DNA of 64,000 nt. Origin: Dipteris shenzhenensis. Lineage: Eukaryota; Polypodiophyta; Polypodiopsida; Gleicheniales. The notes under the pieces were generated by a model, which worked only from the letters and a program-made list of their open reading frames with translations, was not told the origin of the DNA and ran no database searches. Position numbers and translations under genes: made by a program. The stretch's first letter is position 1; each line of letters begins with the position of its first letter. Positions 50,135-61,700 of the stretch are shown here, piece after piece. The DNA lies in assembly GCA_047967505.1 (NCBI GenBank), contig CM106540.1, one strand, 5' to 3'.

Positions 50135-50400
50135 TGTAGTACCATGTGTAAAATACCGACTTTCTCGTATAGAGCATGATGTCGCAAAAGATCATAGTGT
50201 AGATAGATGCTTACTCGAGAAAGAGACGGATGTGAGAAAAGGCAATTTGCCATCCCACACCTACGTCCATAGGCAGATTACCATGTCTATAACCATTCGA
50301 CTATGTTGAGAGGAGGCAAGATGATCGAATGGTTGCTCCATCTCGAGGTCTACCACACTTACTGAGCATTGGCAGAATAAGACTGAGTGAAATGATTGTT
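50135..50400 (+). repeat. Paralogous segment, right copy
   Basis: Matches 43185-43440, but retains a ~32 bp stretch around 50292-50325 (GAGAGGAGGCAAGATGATCG) absent on the left. The two lie on either side of CACTA copy 2, outside its target duplications. Confidence 0.65.
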
Positions 50401-50605
50401 CCATGCAAGACTTATTGTCAATAAATTTGATCAACACATTACAAATATTTTTGATACATGTCAAGATAGAAATTTTCTCTTCTGAAACTTTTGCACATTA
50501 CTGATCAATGAGTATGTGCATACAGATGTGAACATGGCTCCACAGAAATGAGGCCAAAACCCTGCAAAAGCGTGTGGTTATGTTACGCTCCTAACTACCT
50601 GAAAG

Positions 50606-52858
50606 TGGAGATGTAACATATGCAAGAAAGAGTACACGGGTTCAGGTACTTGGATGCACAAACATTTCCTAGGTGATCCTCAAAGACAAATCGGAAAGTG
50701 TAGGAGTGGAAAGGGTGGTAGCCATTTTGGGTGGTCAAATATCCACAAGTGCAGACACAATTGTGGATGACATAGTCACATGCCATGAGTCTCAACTTGT
50801 AATTGAAGAAAGAACCATGGGTCTTGGATACCCGGTTGAGCAATCGACGACTATGGAAAGTTGTTTGCAAAGTGCAACCGCACACAGTAGTGGTGCAAGC
50901 TCGGGGGGGTCACTATGTATAAACCCTCTATATCACGTGCGTTCAAGGCCTATATTTAAAATCCCTTATCTGTAAAAGATTTTGTTAATAAAATGTACCC
51001 ATTTTCTATACAAATCTGTAAATTTTTCCCAAAACTATTTTAAATAGTCCCTTATGTATATTTATTTCTGTAAATTTTAGAAATAAAAAATATCCTTCTA
51101 TTGAACTCACGTGATAGGGTTACATATGATGAGTGACCCCCCCGAGGGTGCAAGATCCCTTGCACAGTCGGCAAGTTCCTCAAATGTGCAAATGGAAAGA
51201 GGACAATGCAATAATGTGCCTCGTTCGAATGCCCATGCATCTGTGCAACAACAATCCTTGGAAGCTTCCTTCAAAGCATAACATATTGAGAAGGCGCAAC
51301 AAGATGTGTTTGAAGCTATTTGTCACACGGGATATCCGTTGAGCATGGTGCAAAGACCACATTGGAAAAAAGCCATGGCCTCTATCGTTAAAGCTGGCTC
51401 GGGTTTCACAATGTCTGGTTATGATGCCATCCATAACAACATGTTGGATGCATACTACAATAGGATGAAAGAGGAGATGCAGCAAGTGGTTTACAACGGC
51501 ATTGAGAAAATGGCTTGTTCCATCATATCAGCTGGATGGAAGAATGTTATCAAGAGGCCCTTGATTATTTTCATGGTTGTGACGTTCAAAGGGGAGGCTT
51601 TTCGACAATCGATTGATACAAGCGGTGAGGCCAAGACAAGAGAATTCATTGCAGACAGCCAATTAGATGTATTAAAAACATTCAACCTGACAATATTATT
51701 CAACTGTTTACTAATAATGCTAAGAATTGTCAAAAGGCTGGGAAAATTATGCATCACAGCTATCGACGTATTTGGGCATCGCCATGCTCGTGCCACTGTC
51801 TGGACCTAGTCTTGGAGGATTGGTACAAAACACATGAGACAAACTTCTTCAAAGTTGTTGTGGATTAGGATCAGAAAGTCGTGTTATTCTTTCTTAACCA
51901 TGAGCAATTATTAGCTATATTCAGGAATCACCAACCTACTCATGGAGCTTCTGAAGCCAAGTGAGATGTTTTAGCATAAACTATATAATGATGGAGTGGT
52001 TGTTAAAGCAGCAGGTCGTGGAGTGGATAGCCAAGCCACGCTCGAGCGGCTCCCGTAACAAATTCATCGACTTAAAGGTGCTGGTTAATAATCCAACATT
52101 TTGGAAGAGGGTATCTACTGCAATGGAAGCCACGAATCCAATTTGGTTTGCAATTCCGTAGTTTGGATGTGAAAGGGTCAAGCATGGGAAGTGCTTATAT
52201 GGCTTGGTGGACTGTTGAGAGGGATGTTTTGAAGGAAAATGCAAGGCCAAGTGAAGGTGGATACAATATGGCTCGTCAGACCATGTTGCAAAAGACAGTG
52301 CAAAAATAATGGAATCAAGCAGACAACTCTTTGCACTATGCTGCCCATATATTAGATCTGCAATGGTCGGAATATCATATAGAGATAGATGTAGAAATTA
52401 TGTAGTCATGGTATGATCTTCTTGGAGGTTTCTTTGAGAATAGGACAGACTATGCTTCTGTTGCTAAAGAAATCTCAACTCTTCAAAATAGAGAAGGAAT
52501 TTTTTCCTATTTAAGAATCAAAGAATTAACCAAAGATATGCCACCATGGAGATGGTGGGAAGAGTGTGGAGCATCCAAGCCTCATTTGCAAGACTTGGCC
52601 ATGAAGGTATTGGCACAACCTTGCAGCAACTCGTCTACTGAACAAAACTGGAGTAACTACAAGTTTGTGTATTCCATCACAAGGAACCACTTGACATTGG
52701 AAATATTAGGGAAGTTTTTTTACCTCTATGCGAATGGTAGGGTGTTGGACGATGTGAAAGGGGTGTGCAGATGCCAAACTGGGTACACACAGATCTTCCA
52801 GGTCCCTTGCCTGATGCCCCTATACTTACACACCCTAAACCGAATTCTAGCGACTTAG
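50606..52858 (+). pseudogene. BED-finger hAT transposase gene, degraded
   Basis: Starts with a BED-type finger (KWRCNICKKEYTGSGTWMHKH, about 50606-50660, ending IGKC). After an inserted MITE comes a DUF659-like segment (FEAICHTGYPLSMVQ, YNRMKEEMQQ, PLIIFMVV, SIDTSGEAK; 51306-51650). In a shifted frame follows FTNNAKNCQKAGK, where hAT enzymes usually have T-D-N-A, so the second catalytic Asp is Asn. SPCSCHCLDLVLEDWYK comes next. The C-terminal hAT dimerisation part is at about 52590-52720 (LAMKVLAQPCSNSSTEQNWS). Multiple stops and frame changes. Confidence 0.82.
50900..51146. mobile_element. MITE family 1, copy C
   Basis: 247 bp with perfect CTCGGGGGGGTCACT / AGTGACCCCCCCGAG ends and exact 8-bp target duplication GGTGCAAG (50892-50899, 51147-51154). 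Sits between the BED and DUF659 parts of the hAT pseudogene. Confidence 0.93.
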
Positions 52859-53856
52859 AAGAAGAGACATTGTTGTGATGTATGTCAGTGTGTAGTGTGT
52901 CTAATTGCTGTTGCAATTGGAGGCAAAATGCAAAGGAGACATTGCAATTCACACTTCTTTTTTGTCATCAAATGAAATGTTGCAATTCTTTTAAAATGCA
53001 ATCCTTTTAAAATGTAATTCTTTTAAATGAAATCCTTTTAAAATGCAACTTATTTAAAATGAAATTGTTGCAAAATTCAATTTATTTGATATGTAATTCA
53101 TTACGTTGTATATCATGTTTGCTTGAGTGATGTGTGCTAGCTATTGATGAAGTTATAGATCTTTCCAAGCAAACTTTGCACAGGGAGCTTAAATCCCATC
53201 AAAGTGTGTGTGAAAGATTGAAATGGCTGATTTGTGAAGCTGAACTTGCTGCTTCTCAAATGATTTGCAAACTGAAACTAGACTAGATTTACATTTCACC
53301 AAACATGACAACAGCTTGTCATCATATTATATAAGTTCAAAGTGTACATGAGTTAACTTGTAGAATTTGGGAAAAGTATACATTTTATGCCACAACCGAG
53401 ATGAGCAAAGTATACATCTGCTCAGTTTGCAAAATTTATAGTTACATTTCAGGTGGCCAAAAAATTACAAGTGATGCCCATTTTCAAAAAATTTAAAGAC
53501 CCAAAAAATCATCCCGTTTGACACTTCTACGAGGGTGCATCAATTTAGAGGTCCACATGAAAAATTGCATCATCAGTAACTGTTTAGAAGAACGGTAGGA
53601 TGACCAACATGCTTCAATGGGTGTACCTATGAAGAAAATCGATTTGTAAAAACTCAAGCATTAAAATCACTCAACATTGCGTATATCACAACAATTAAAA
53701 TACATCAGTGAAGGTTCTATTTTACAAAAACAATAGTCATTTAATGAAAATACAAAATATAACATGCTATTGTATAATTCATTGCATCATCTCCAAAATC
53801 CATTAACAAAAGTGGTATATGTCATTATAATATATGTCATAGAACCTATATGGGAA
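52859..53856. other. AT-rich spacer with an 18-bp minisatellite
   Basis: At about 52975-53070 a TGCAATYCTTTTAAAA-like unit of ~18 bp repeats about five times. Otherwise nothing. Confidence 0.5.
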
Positions 53857-54396
53857 CTATAGTCTTCGCAATAGAGGATCTACAGAAAATGTTGCTCCGA
53901 TGCCAAGAATGTCATAGAATTGCTTGGATTGAGGAGCATTATAGGTTGGCCATGCACTCTTGACCTTTAACATATTTGCCAAGCATACCAGGTGCTTGTG
54001 GCATAAGAGTGCATAGTATTCAGTCATTGTGTTAAAGTGATCTTGGCATATTGGACATAAAGGCCCATCATCCACAAAGGTAATATGCGTCAAAAGGGTG
54101 GAGGGTTTTTTGACAGCCAAGCCCACAAAATTAGGATCCAAGTTACGAACACGGCCTCCATCTTCAATGTGTTGGAGTGTAGCTTGTGCATCTCACGCTT
54201 GCTGAGAATACACAGCATCGGAGATGTGGCATTGCTCCTCGTGGGCATTTTCGAGGTCTTGCCTCTATCCGGTCTATTGGAGCATTGCATTCAGGCGATT
54301 CACTTTAACAACAAGCGGCTCATTCTCACTCATCACTCGTGGATATTTAGACATAGCATCACGCACTATGATGCTTGGAAACCTGAGATCTTTCCC
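53857..54396 (-). pseudogene. Partial RING-like zinc-finger segment, 3' part of a broken gene
   Basis: Read from 54396 to 53857 one frame runs through three stops (about 54282, 54273, 54201). It gives a helical stretch (IVRDAMSKYPRVMSENE), then CPICQDHFNTM and, 14 residues after the second Cys, CHKHLVC. The second half of a normal RING (the last Cys pair) is missing. Likely the 3' part of the kinase-like gene upstream, separated by nested MITEs. Family not recognised. Confidence 0.5.
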
Positions 54397-54908
54397 CTGA
54401 GGAGTTCACCTTAAAACATTTTAGTGTACCACGTGCATTCAAAACGAGGGGTATTTTAATTCAAAATTTGAGGAAATTTTAACAGGGTTACAATAAGAAG
54501 AGAGGTTTTTTAATTCAATTTTAGGAAAAAATCCGTTAGTTCATAAGAAAAGAGGGGTGGTTTTATTAGGGAGAAAATTTTAATTGAGGGGTTTTTTTAA
54601 TAACCCATGAATGCACGTGATACACTCGGGGGGGTCACTCATCATATGTAACCCTATCACATGATTTCAACAGAAGGATTTTTTTTATTTCTAAAATTTA
54701 CAGAAATAAATATACATAAGGGACTATTTAAAATAGTTTTGGAAAAAATTTACAGATTTGTGTAGAAAAGGGGTACATTTTATTAATGAAATTTTTTACA
54801 GATAAGCGACTTTATATATAGACCTTGAACACACGTGATATAGAGGGTTTATACATAGTGACCCCCCCGAGGTGATACGTACGGGTTCTTAGCAGTGCAC
54901 CCCTTGAG
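54397..54908. mobile_element. MITE family 2, copy d, carrying a nested MITE
   Basis: Left end CTGAGGAGTTCACC, subterminal TTTTAGTGTACCACGTGC, right end GTGCACCCCTTGAG. Split by a MITE family 1 copy at 54625-54871. Its own target duplication is eroded (5 of 8). Confidence 0.8.
54625..54871. mobile_element. MITE family 1, copy D, nested
   Basis: 247 bp with perfect ends; flanks GTGATACA and GTGATACG (7 of 8). Inserted in the right subterminal part of a family 2 MITE, so this copy is younger than its host. Confidence 0.9.
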
Positions 54909-55123
54909 ATGTTCCCACAATGCACTTTGCAGCACAGGCTATAGACCCTCTGCACCATCACCCCCCTCACCTTCATCTCCCATGGTGTCATGAGGGCTTA
55001 ACATACATTCATAAATAGTTCAGAGCTTGTCACAAAAACTACACAAACGCAACACATGGCTAATGAGTACACTATGTATGACATAACAACTATGAGCACA
55101 GATGGAACAAAATGGCATGTACT

Positions 55124-55620
55124 TTACTCACCTAAAGTCGGGATTCCCATGTTAGCAAGTGGTGATGCAAATACGGGGATAGCACTGGCTGTCCTTGGTT
55201 GCGATGACTTTTTGTTGCGTGTTCTGGGTTGGGAGGCGAAGTCTACAGGCACATCTAGCACAAACTTTGCATACAACATCTTTGCAAAGTAGAGTGGCAA
55301 AGCTCCGCTATGAGGCTTATCTAATTTGATCATGCATGAATATAATATGCATTCTCCCTCATAGCTGGGTGGCGACAGTTTGTGATGGGCCACCATCCAT
55401 GTGAGGCATCTCCGCAATCCCACACAACTTCTATGTCATCGTTTGAGACCAGTGTGTTTATGCGGTCGTACTTCCAACCGTTCGGATCATGAAAGACGCT
55501 TTTGTTTACAATTGTGTGAGCCTCATCTCTCCTTGTTGGTAGGAGGGTAGCACTAGCCACATCCATTATGTGTTTCATTTCTTGATTTCCCCTCACATTT
55601 GGGTCCTAGGAGGCATATGC
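55124..55620 (-). pseudogene. Middle segment of the broken kinase/RING-like gene
   Basis: Two overlapping frames: MRGNQEMKHIMDVASATLLP through VVWDCGDASHGWWPI (55596-55370), then, after a 1-nt shift, SPPSYEGECILYSCMIKLDK onward to about 55124. It lies between the kinase-like part and the RING-like part on the same strand. No known domain recognised; the Trp-rich DCGDASHGWWPI stretch is distinctive. Confidence 0.45.
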
Positions 55621-55946
55621 AGCTTGTGTTGATCGTTGCAATGAGGATGTCATGGCGAGTGAGAGAATGAGTGAAGATCTAGCAACCATGCCAAAATTGA
55701 GTGAGCGACATGTTATTGAAGCATTTACTCATGCAAATTACAAGATCTAAGAATTTACCCAACTATTTTGATTGTGGATTGACCATGATCGATTAAATTT
55801 TACGAATAGAACAGGAAAACTCTAGCAAATTGTCACATTTATTTTAAAGATACATGTCATAGTAATTTTGAAATTCATGTGTACAATACAAGGACATTAT
55901 ATATTTGGCAATTAAAATTGTGATCATATGGGTCAAGCTCAAAAAA

Positions 55947-57004
55947 GATGTAGCTTATGTTCAACAACATGTCTTCATTTCCTCAATGGGTCACATTGCC
56001 ACACCCTTCTTTACATTGAAACTATACATTTTCGTCAAAATTGATCCGATGGTAGGTCTCTCCTTTGGATCAATCTTGCATAGAGAGTTTTCGCAATCAA
56101 TCAAAAGCTTGACGACAATGTCTCCCTTCATCGAGTTGTCACTAAGAGCTTCTGCAGCATCTATGAGAAAGTTGGCAATTTCCCTAAATAGCCAACCAAT
56201 GGCAAAACAATCTGAGTGCGCCCCTGGGATTTATATGTGTAGTTGTACTGGCATATAATTCCGGCACTAACCATGGAGATTCCTTTGGAGGAGCATAATC
56301 TGGGTCTTGCGGATATCTACTTTCAGTCTAGTGGAGGATTCTTCCCTATCAATAATCCCAACTCGGACAGACTTGTCATCCCCCGTGAAATCCAACATGT
56401 AGTTGGTTGCTTGTAGATCGGTGTGCACATATCTTTGTTCGTGAACTACTCTCAAACCACTGGCAATAGTAGCAACAGTGGACAATCCATGTTGATAGAA
56501 TAACCTTGCTCGCAACCTGGTGAGTGGAGAGTTCTAGTCAAAGCGAGGTTCTTCTCTAGGATGTGTGGTCTTAACCCATCTCACATATGTCCTGCAACAT
56601 TGTGGGAGACACATCAACATATCATGCACACTATCACCATTTAAAAATGGAGTGACGACCCAAAGCTCTTGGGTGTGTGAGTACCACAATACTCGATAGG
56701 TAGTGCCTCTATGGACCATTGTCATTGCTAGCTCATTGTTTAGTGCTAGATGAGCATGGGCATTGCCACTATTACTCTTCTTGCCAGCATACCACGATGT
56801 TGACCTAAGACCTAGGACACCCACAACATGTATCCGGAATACCTTCCCGTCGCCTCCCTATCCCATCAGTTCATGCAAGGTTAGCGCTTGCAATGGAAAG
56901 GGTATTGTGTGGAAGCACATTTTGGCAAATGTAGTACATAATTCTATCTGTGCTCTCCCTTTAGCTTGGGCTCAATTGGCATTTTCTTGTAACCCACTAG
57001 CCAT
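55947..57004 (-). pseudogene. Divergent protein-kinase-like domain, broken
   Basis: From ATG at 57004 one frame, with stops at 56858-56860, 56534-56536 and three or four others, shows kinase landmarks in order. These are a glycine-rich loop (G-stop-GGDGKVFRI), a hinge-like LWVVTPFLNGDSV, catalytic-loop-like HEQRYVHTDLQATNYML, VGIIDREES in the place of DFG, SDCFAIGWLFREIA (subdomain IX-like), and DPKERPTIGSILTKM (subdomain XI). HRD is replaced by HTD and DFG by an I-D-R form. The usual VAxK lysine is not evident, so even the ancestor may have been a pseudokinase. It ends at about 55947. Confidence 0.6.
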
Positions 57005-57017
57005 CTTGGTCATATAG

Positions 57018-57712
57018 ACCATGCGGAAAAAGAGAAGGAGCTTATGCGGAAACTTAAGCTCATGCGGAAACTTAAGCATAAGCTCATGCTCATGCTTATG
57101 CTTATGCTTATGCTTAAGCATAAGCTCCGCATAAGCTCCTTCTCTTTTTCCGCATAAGCTCCTCTTTCTCTTTTTATGCATAAGCTCCTTCTCTTTTTCC
57201 GCATGAGCATAAGCATGAGCTTATGCTTATGCTATGCATAAGCATAAGCATAAGCTCATGCTTATGCTCATGCATGAGCATGAGCTTATGCTCATGTTTC
57301 CGCATAAGCTCATGCTTATGCATGAGCTCATAAGCATCTCTCATTCTCTATTTCCGCATAAGCTCACGCATAAGCATAAGCTCATGCGGAAACTTAAGCA
57401 TAAGCTCATGCTCATGCATGAGCATAAGCATGAGCTTATGCTTATGCTTATGCTCATGCATGAGCATAAGCATAAGCTCATGCTTATGCTCATGCGGAAA
57501 AAGAGAAGGAGCTTATGCATAAAAAGAGAAAGAGGAGCTTATGCGGAAAAAGAGAAGGAGCTTATGCGGAAACTTAAGCATAAGCTCATGCTCATGTATG
57601 AGCATAAGCATGAGCTCATGCTTATGCTTATGCATAAGCATAAGCTCATGCTCATGCTGGAGCTTATGCGGAAAAAGAGCTTATGCGAATGAGAGAAGCA
57701 TAAGCATAAGAG
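57018..57712. repeat. Palindromic ATAAGC/ATGAGC hexamer array
   Basis: About 700 bp built from CATAAG, CATGAG and their complements, punctuated by GCGGAAAAAGAGAAGGAGC and GCGGAAACTTAAGC blocks. The block series at 57490-57570 is the exact reverse complement of 57118-57204, giving a long inverted repeat centred near 57350. A smaller one is centred near 57090. ORFs here are repeats of HKHKLMLM and similar, with no gene value. Confidence 0.9.
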
Positions 57713-58500
57713 AAGAGGGAAAAAAGAGAAGGGGGAAAAAGGAGAAAAAGAGAAGGGGGAAGAAGGAAAGAGAGAGAGGGGAAGAGAGGGTTCCTATGCC
57801 CATCACTGCAGCTAGCGCTTAAGGCGCTAGCTGCAGGCCAATGCAAATAACAAAAATAATAAATGGAAAGAAGAGGAAGCACTTACCTGTAAAAGTATGT
57901 CCCGCTCGGTGTAGTGGACTGGCCCTACAAAAGAGAGAGTATGTCCTGCTCGGTGTAGCGGACTGGCCCTACAAAAGAGAGAAAACAACCCATTTTTTCA
58001 AATAAGATGTTAGTGGAAAGAGGAGATTACAAAAGCAACTTCTTGAAAGGAGACAAGGAAAGAGGAGATTGAGGAGACAAGGAAAGGAGGAGATTGAGGA
58101 GACAAGGAGAAAGAGAAGGAAGAGAAATACAGAAAGAAGAGGTGAGTTTTCTTTCTTTCTTTCTTGAAATCTCGTTTTTTGTTTCAATCCTTTCAAATCA
58201 AGCATGAAAACTAGTTTACAGGTTTAGCAATACAAGTAGAAACACTCACAAAACCAAAGCTAACAAACAAACAACCTACATTGTTGAAACAAACTCACCT
58301 CTTGAAGAACTTTCTTTCAGGAAACCAAAGAGGGAAAAGGAGAGACAGGGAGTACAAGAGGTAGGAGAAGGGTGAGGAGTGGAAAATAGAGTGGGAGGTT
58401 GCTTGGAATAGATGGGAGGTCGTCGAAAATGGGTGGGAGGAGATTTTGGGTTGCTTACTTGAGAGATTAGGAATGGATTAAGCAAAACGTCGGCGTTTCG
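57713..58500. other. Low-complexity purine-rich DNA and a 44-bp tandem duplication
   Basis: GA-rich at 57713-57790, a near-palindrome GCTAGCGCTTAAGGCGCTAGC at about 57811, a 44-bp duplicated unit at 57894-57981 (AGTATGTCCYGCTCGGTGTA), then more purine-rich DNA. A Pro/Ser-rich minus-strand ORF (58276-58485) is unrecognised. Confidence 0.6.
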
Positions 58501-58514
58501 GGTTTTAACCCACA

Positions 58515-58690
58515 GCGTCGCTATATAGCGACGGAACAGAGCATCGCTATATAGCGACGCTTACTGTTCATTTTTTTTATATGGCCTCAAGTGAAGCTCA
58601 AACATGCTATGCTTATAATTGTCAATATCTCCTCTTACTATATAGCCTTAGTATATAGGATTTTTTGTTTCAATCCTTACTATATAGCGA
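58515..58690. repeat. GTCGCTATATAGCGAC array, left
   Basis: Palindromes at about 58516 and 58547 and a half site at about 58680. Between and after them a 125-bp-spaced duplication (ATGGCCTCAAG..AAGCTCAAACATGC, starts at 58581 and 58706). Confidence 0.8.
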
Positions 58691-58791
58691 CGTCATTCTT
58701 TTTATATGGCCTCAAGAGAAGGTCAAACATGCTATGCTTATAATTGTCAATATCTCCTCTTCATGCTTATGTTGTGATTTTATAAGTGTAG

Positions 58792-61700
58792 ATGGAAGGG
58801 ACGAGTGGAAGCTCATCCGATGATGCGCCAACGCCCGGGAGCACGAAGTGGCTTACGGAGAGGTTATACTGTCATTGCACTCATTGCAAGAAGCGAGAAG
58901 TACAACATCAACGTCGTATTATCATGCGCCACTTGCGGATGTATGGGGAGGAGCCGGAACCAGTACCCCCCGTTGGTGTTGCACATGTTGATGGATTATC
59001 GGTAAGTCAAAGCTATTTAAGTTCGCAATCTTATTGTATACCAGGAAATAGAAGATCTTATATTTACACGAATGAGCTTATGACAGGATGAGAGGAGGGT
59101 GACGAGGGTACACATATACCTTCTCACTTTCAACAAGACTATAGTCTCCTGGATGACGACGAGGGTATGGTCGACATGATGGATTCCATTTTTAGGGGCA
59201 CTACATCCCACGTACACGTGATGTCAGAGTCTGAGGTCAAAATGCAAGAGTTGCAATCAACACAATTGTACGAGGGTGCTAGGATGTCTAAACTACGTGC
59301 TTGTCTCTCAATCTTGAATCTACAAGTACAGTATGGGTGGTCGGATACAAGTGTCTCGGCCTTAATGAGGTTAGCCCTTGCATTAATTTGACTCATTATT
59401 TGGATATTGTTTGTTTTGAGAAGCATCATTTGGATAGTGTGTTTGTCATAGGTTGCTCCAGAAGATGTTGCCTGCACCAAATACAATGCCCGCATCAAGA
59501 GATGAAGCGAAAAAGATGCTAACAATGGTGGGTATGGATTATGATACCGTCCATGCTTGCCGTAATGATTGTATTCTCTTTCGTTGTGAGCATGGAGATT
59601 TGGCTAGTTGTCCAAAGTGTGGGGAACAACGATATAGAGATGACTTGCAGGGTGAGCGGATACCGGTAAAGGTCTTAAGACACTTTCCCATCATTGCAAG
59701 AATACAACACATGTTTCGATGCAAATCCATAGCGGAGTTGATGACATGGCATGCATCTCATCGGTCCACTGATCACACATTGAGGATTCCCGCAGATTGT
59801 GCAGCTTGGAAGCACATAGATAATCAGTGGCCGGACTTTGCGAGAGAGCCACGCAACTTACATCTTGGGCTAGCCATGGACGGCGTGAATCCTTTCGGGT
59901 TACGCTCGACATCTTGGTCGACATGGCCCATAGTCGTGGTGAATTACAATATCCCACCATGGCTAACAATAAAAAAGGGACACCTCATGCTTGCACTACT
60001 TGTGCCAGGAAAGTACAAGGCAAAAAACATGGACGTGTACATGGCACCTTTGATAGAGGAGTTACAGATATTATGGAGAGGAGTGCAGGTCTTTGATATT
60101 TCCAGAGCTCCTAGGCATACCAATGATATTTTGGTCAGGGGTATCTTGATGTGGACCATGCATGACTACCCAGGATATGGAGAGTGCGCAGGTACGTGGT
60201 TATGTCTTTACATGTACAATGAGGGATTATGCTTTTTTTACTCTCTTTTGCACGCATGTCTTGTACTAACATATTCATGCATGCGTGCAGGACTTGTTAC
60301 AAGTGGGTACCATGCTTGTCCTGTTTGTGGACCCGCTCTGAAATCACTTGCACGCTACTCCAAACATATGAGGAAAAATGTTTATGAAGGTCATGCTCGA
60401 TACCTTCCGCTCGACCATCTCGCACGTGGAGGTCAGTTGATCCACCACCATCATATTTGAAAGCAAGTGATTGGATTCAAGCTTGGAGGGCGAATGGAGA
60501 GAAACCTCCTCCTGGTATGAAGAGGCTATCGATCTTTCACGAGCTTCCTTATTGGGATCAGTTACAAATCAATCATCTCTTGGATCCCATGCATATCTTC
60601 AAGAATGTGGGGGCTACCATTTGGGCACACTTGGTTGGTTCCAAGGACTCGAGAGGAGTGCGAGAAGACTTGCGTGCTATGAATAGGATGTCTCGTTTGT
60701 GGCCCCAAGTGCATGCTTCAGGAAAAGATGTCCTCCCAAAAGCAACGTGGATCCTCTCTACGAGGGAGGAGGCAGCGATCAAGGCAGACATTGCCTCTTT
60801 TCAAACACCGACAGGGTACATGCGTTGCTTGAAAGGAGCATTTTCAAAGGACAATAAGCTTAGTGGCCTCAAGTCCCATGATTGGCACAAGGTCTTACAG
60901 GTATTCTAAGTAGAATTAGTGTACCGATAATAGTGATGCGTTAGCGTAATTATTATTATGTTCTATTTTTGACATGATTTCATTGTTGCTTTGATAGTTC
61001 ATCCTTCCAATTACAATAAAAGGGTGCTTACAAGAAGATGTTAGAAATGCTATATTCAAGATCTGTGGTATTGTGAGGTATGCTTACTATCAAATCGCAT
61101 TATGTATTTTCTTAATGGACATGTGAGATAGGTGGATATCTCAAATATCTTACATATGCATGGACATGTGAAATAGGTGGATATCTCAAAAAGAGATCTC
61201 TATATCGAGCATCGAGAAGGCTAGGGTGGAATCCATCGAAGCCGTATGCTTGCTTGAGAAGCACTTTCCCTCAAGCATTATGACAACTCAAGTCCACTTG
61301 CTTGTGCACATAGTTGATGAGGTGGCTATAGCAGGTACCGTTCATAATCGATGGATGTTTTTTCTCGAGCGGTTTATGAAAACTTTAAAGGGGTTTGTAA
61401 GACAAAGAGCAAGACCAGAAGCAAGCATGGCAGAGGGATGGCTTGTGCAAGAGTCATTAGTATATATCACAGAGTTTCTTGCATCCACGGATCCTGATAT
61501 GCCGCAAGCTTGGCACAACAAGGATGATGATCGCATCATTGGCGAGGTCCCCCAAGGAAAAGGGATTGAAAGAAAGATGAGCGAAGAGCAAATGGAGAAA
61601 TTCAATAAGTCTTGTATCCTCAATAGCCCTGAGATGCAGAAGTGGATTGAGAGATATGAAGTGGCCAAAGCAGAAAGAATAAATGCAAGGACGAGATTCA

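Noticed and set aside
57234-57692. 152-codon ORF rich in HKHKLMLM
   Set aside because: It is only the translation of the hexamer array; the other strand and frames give similar open repeats.
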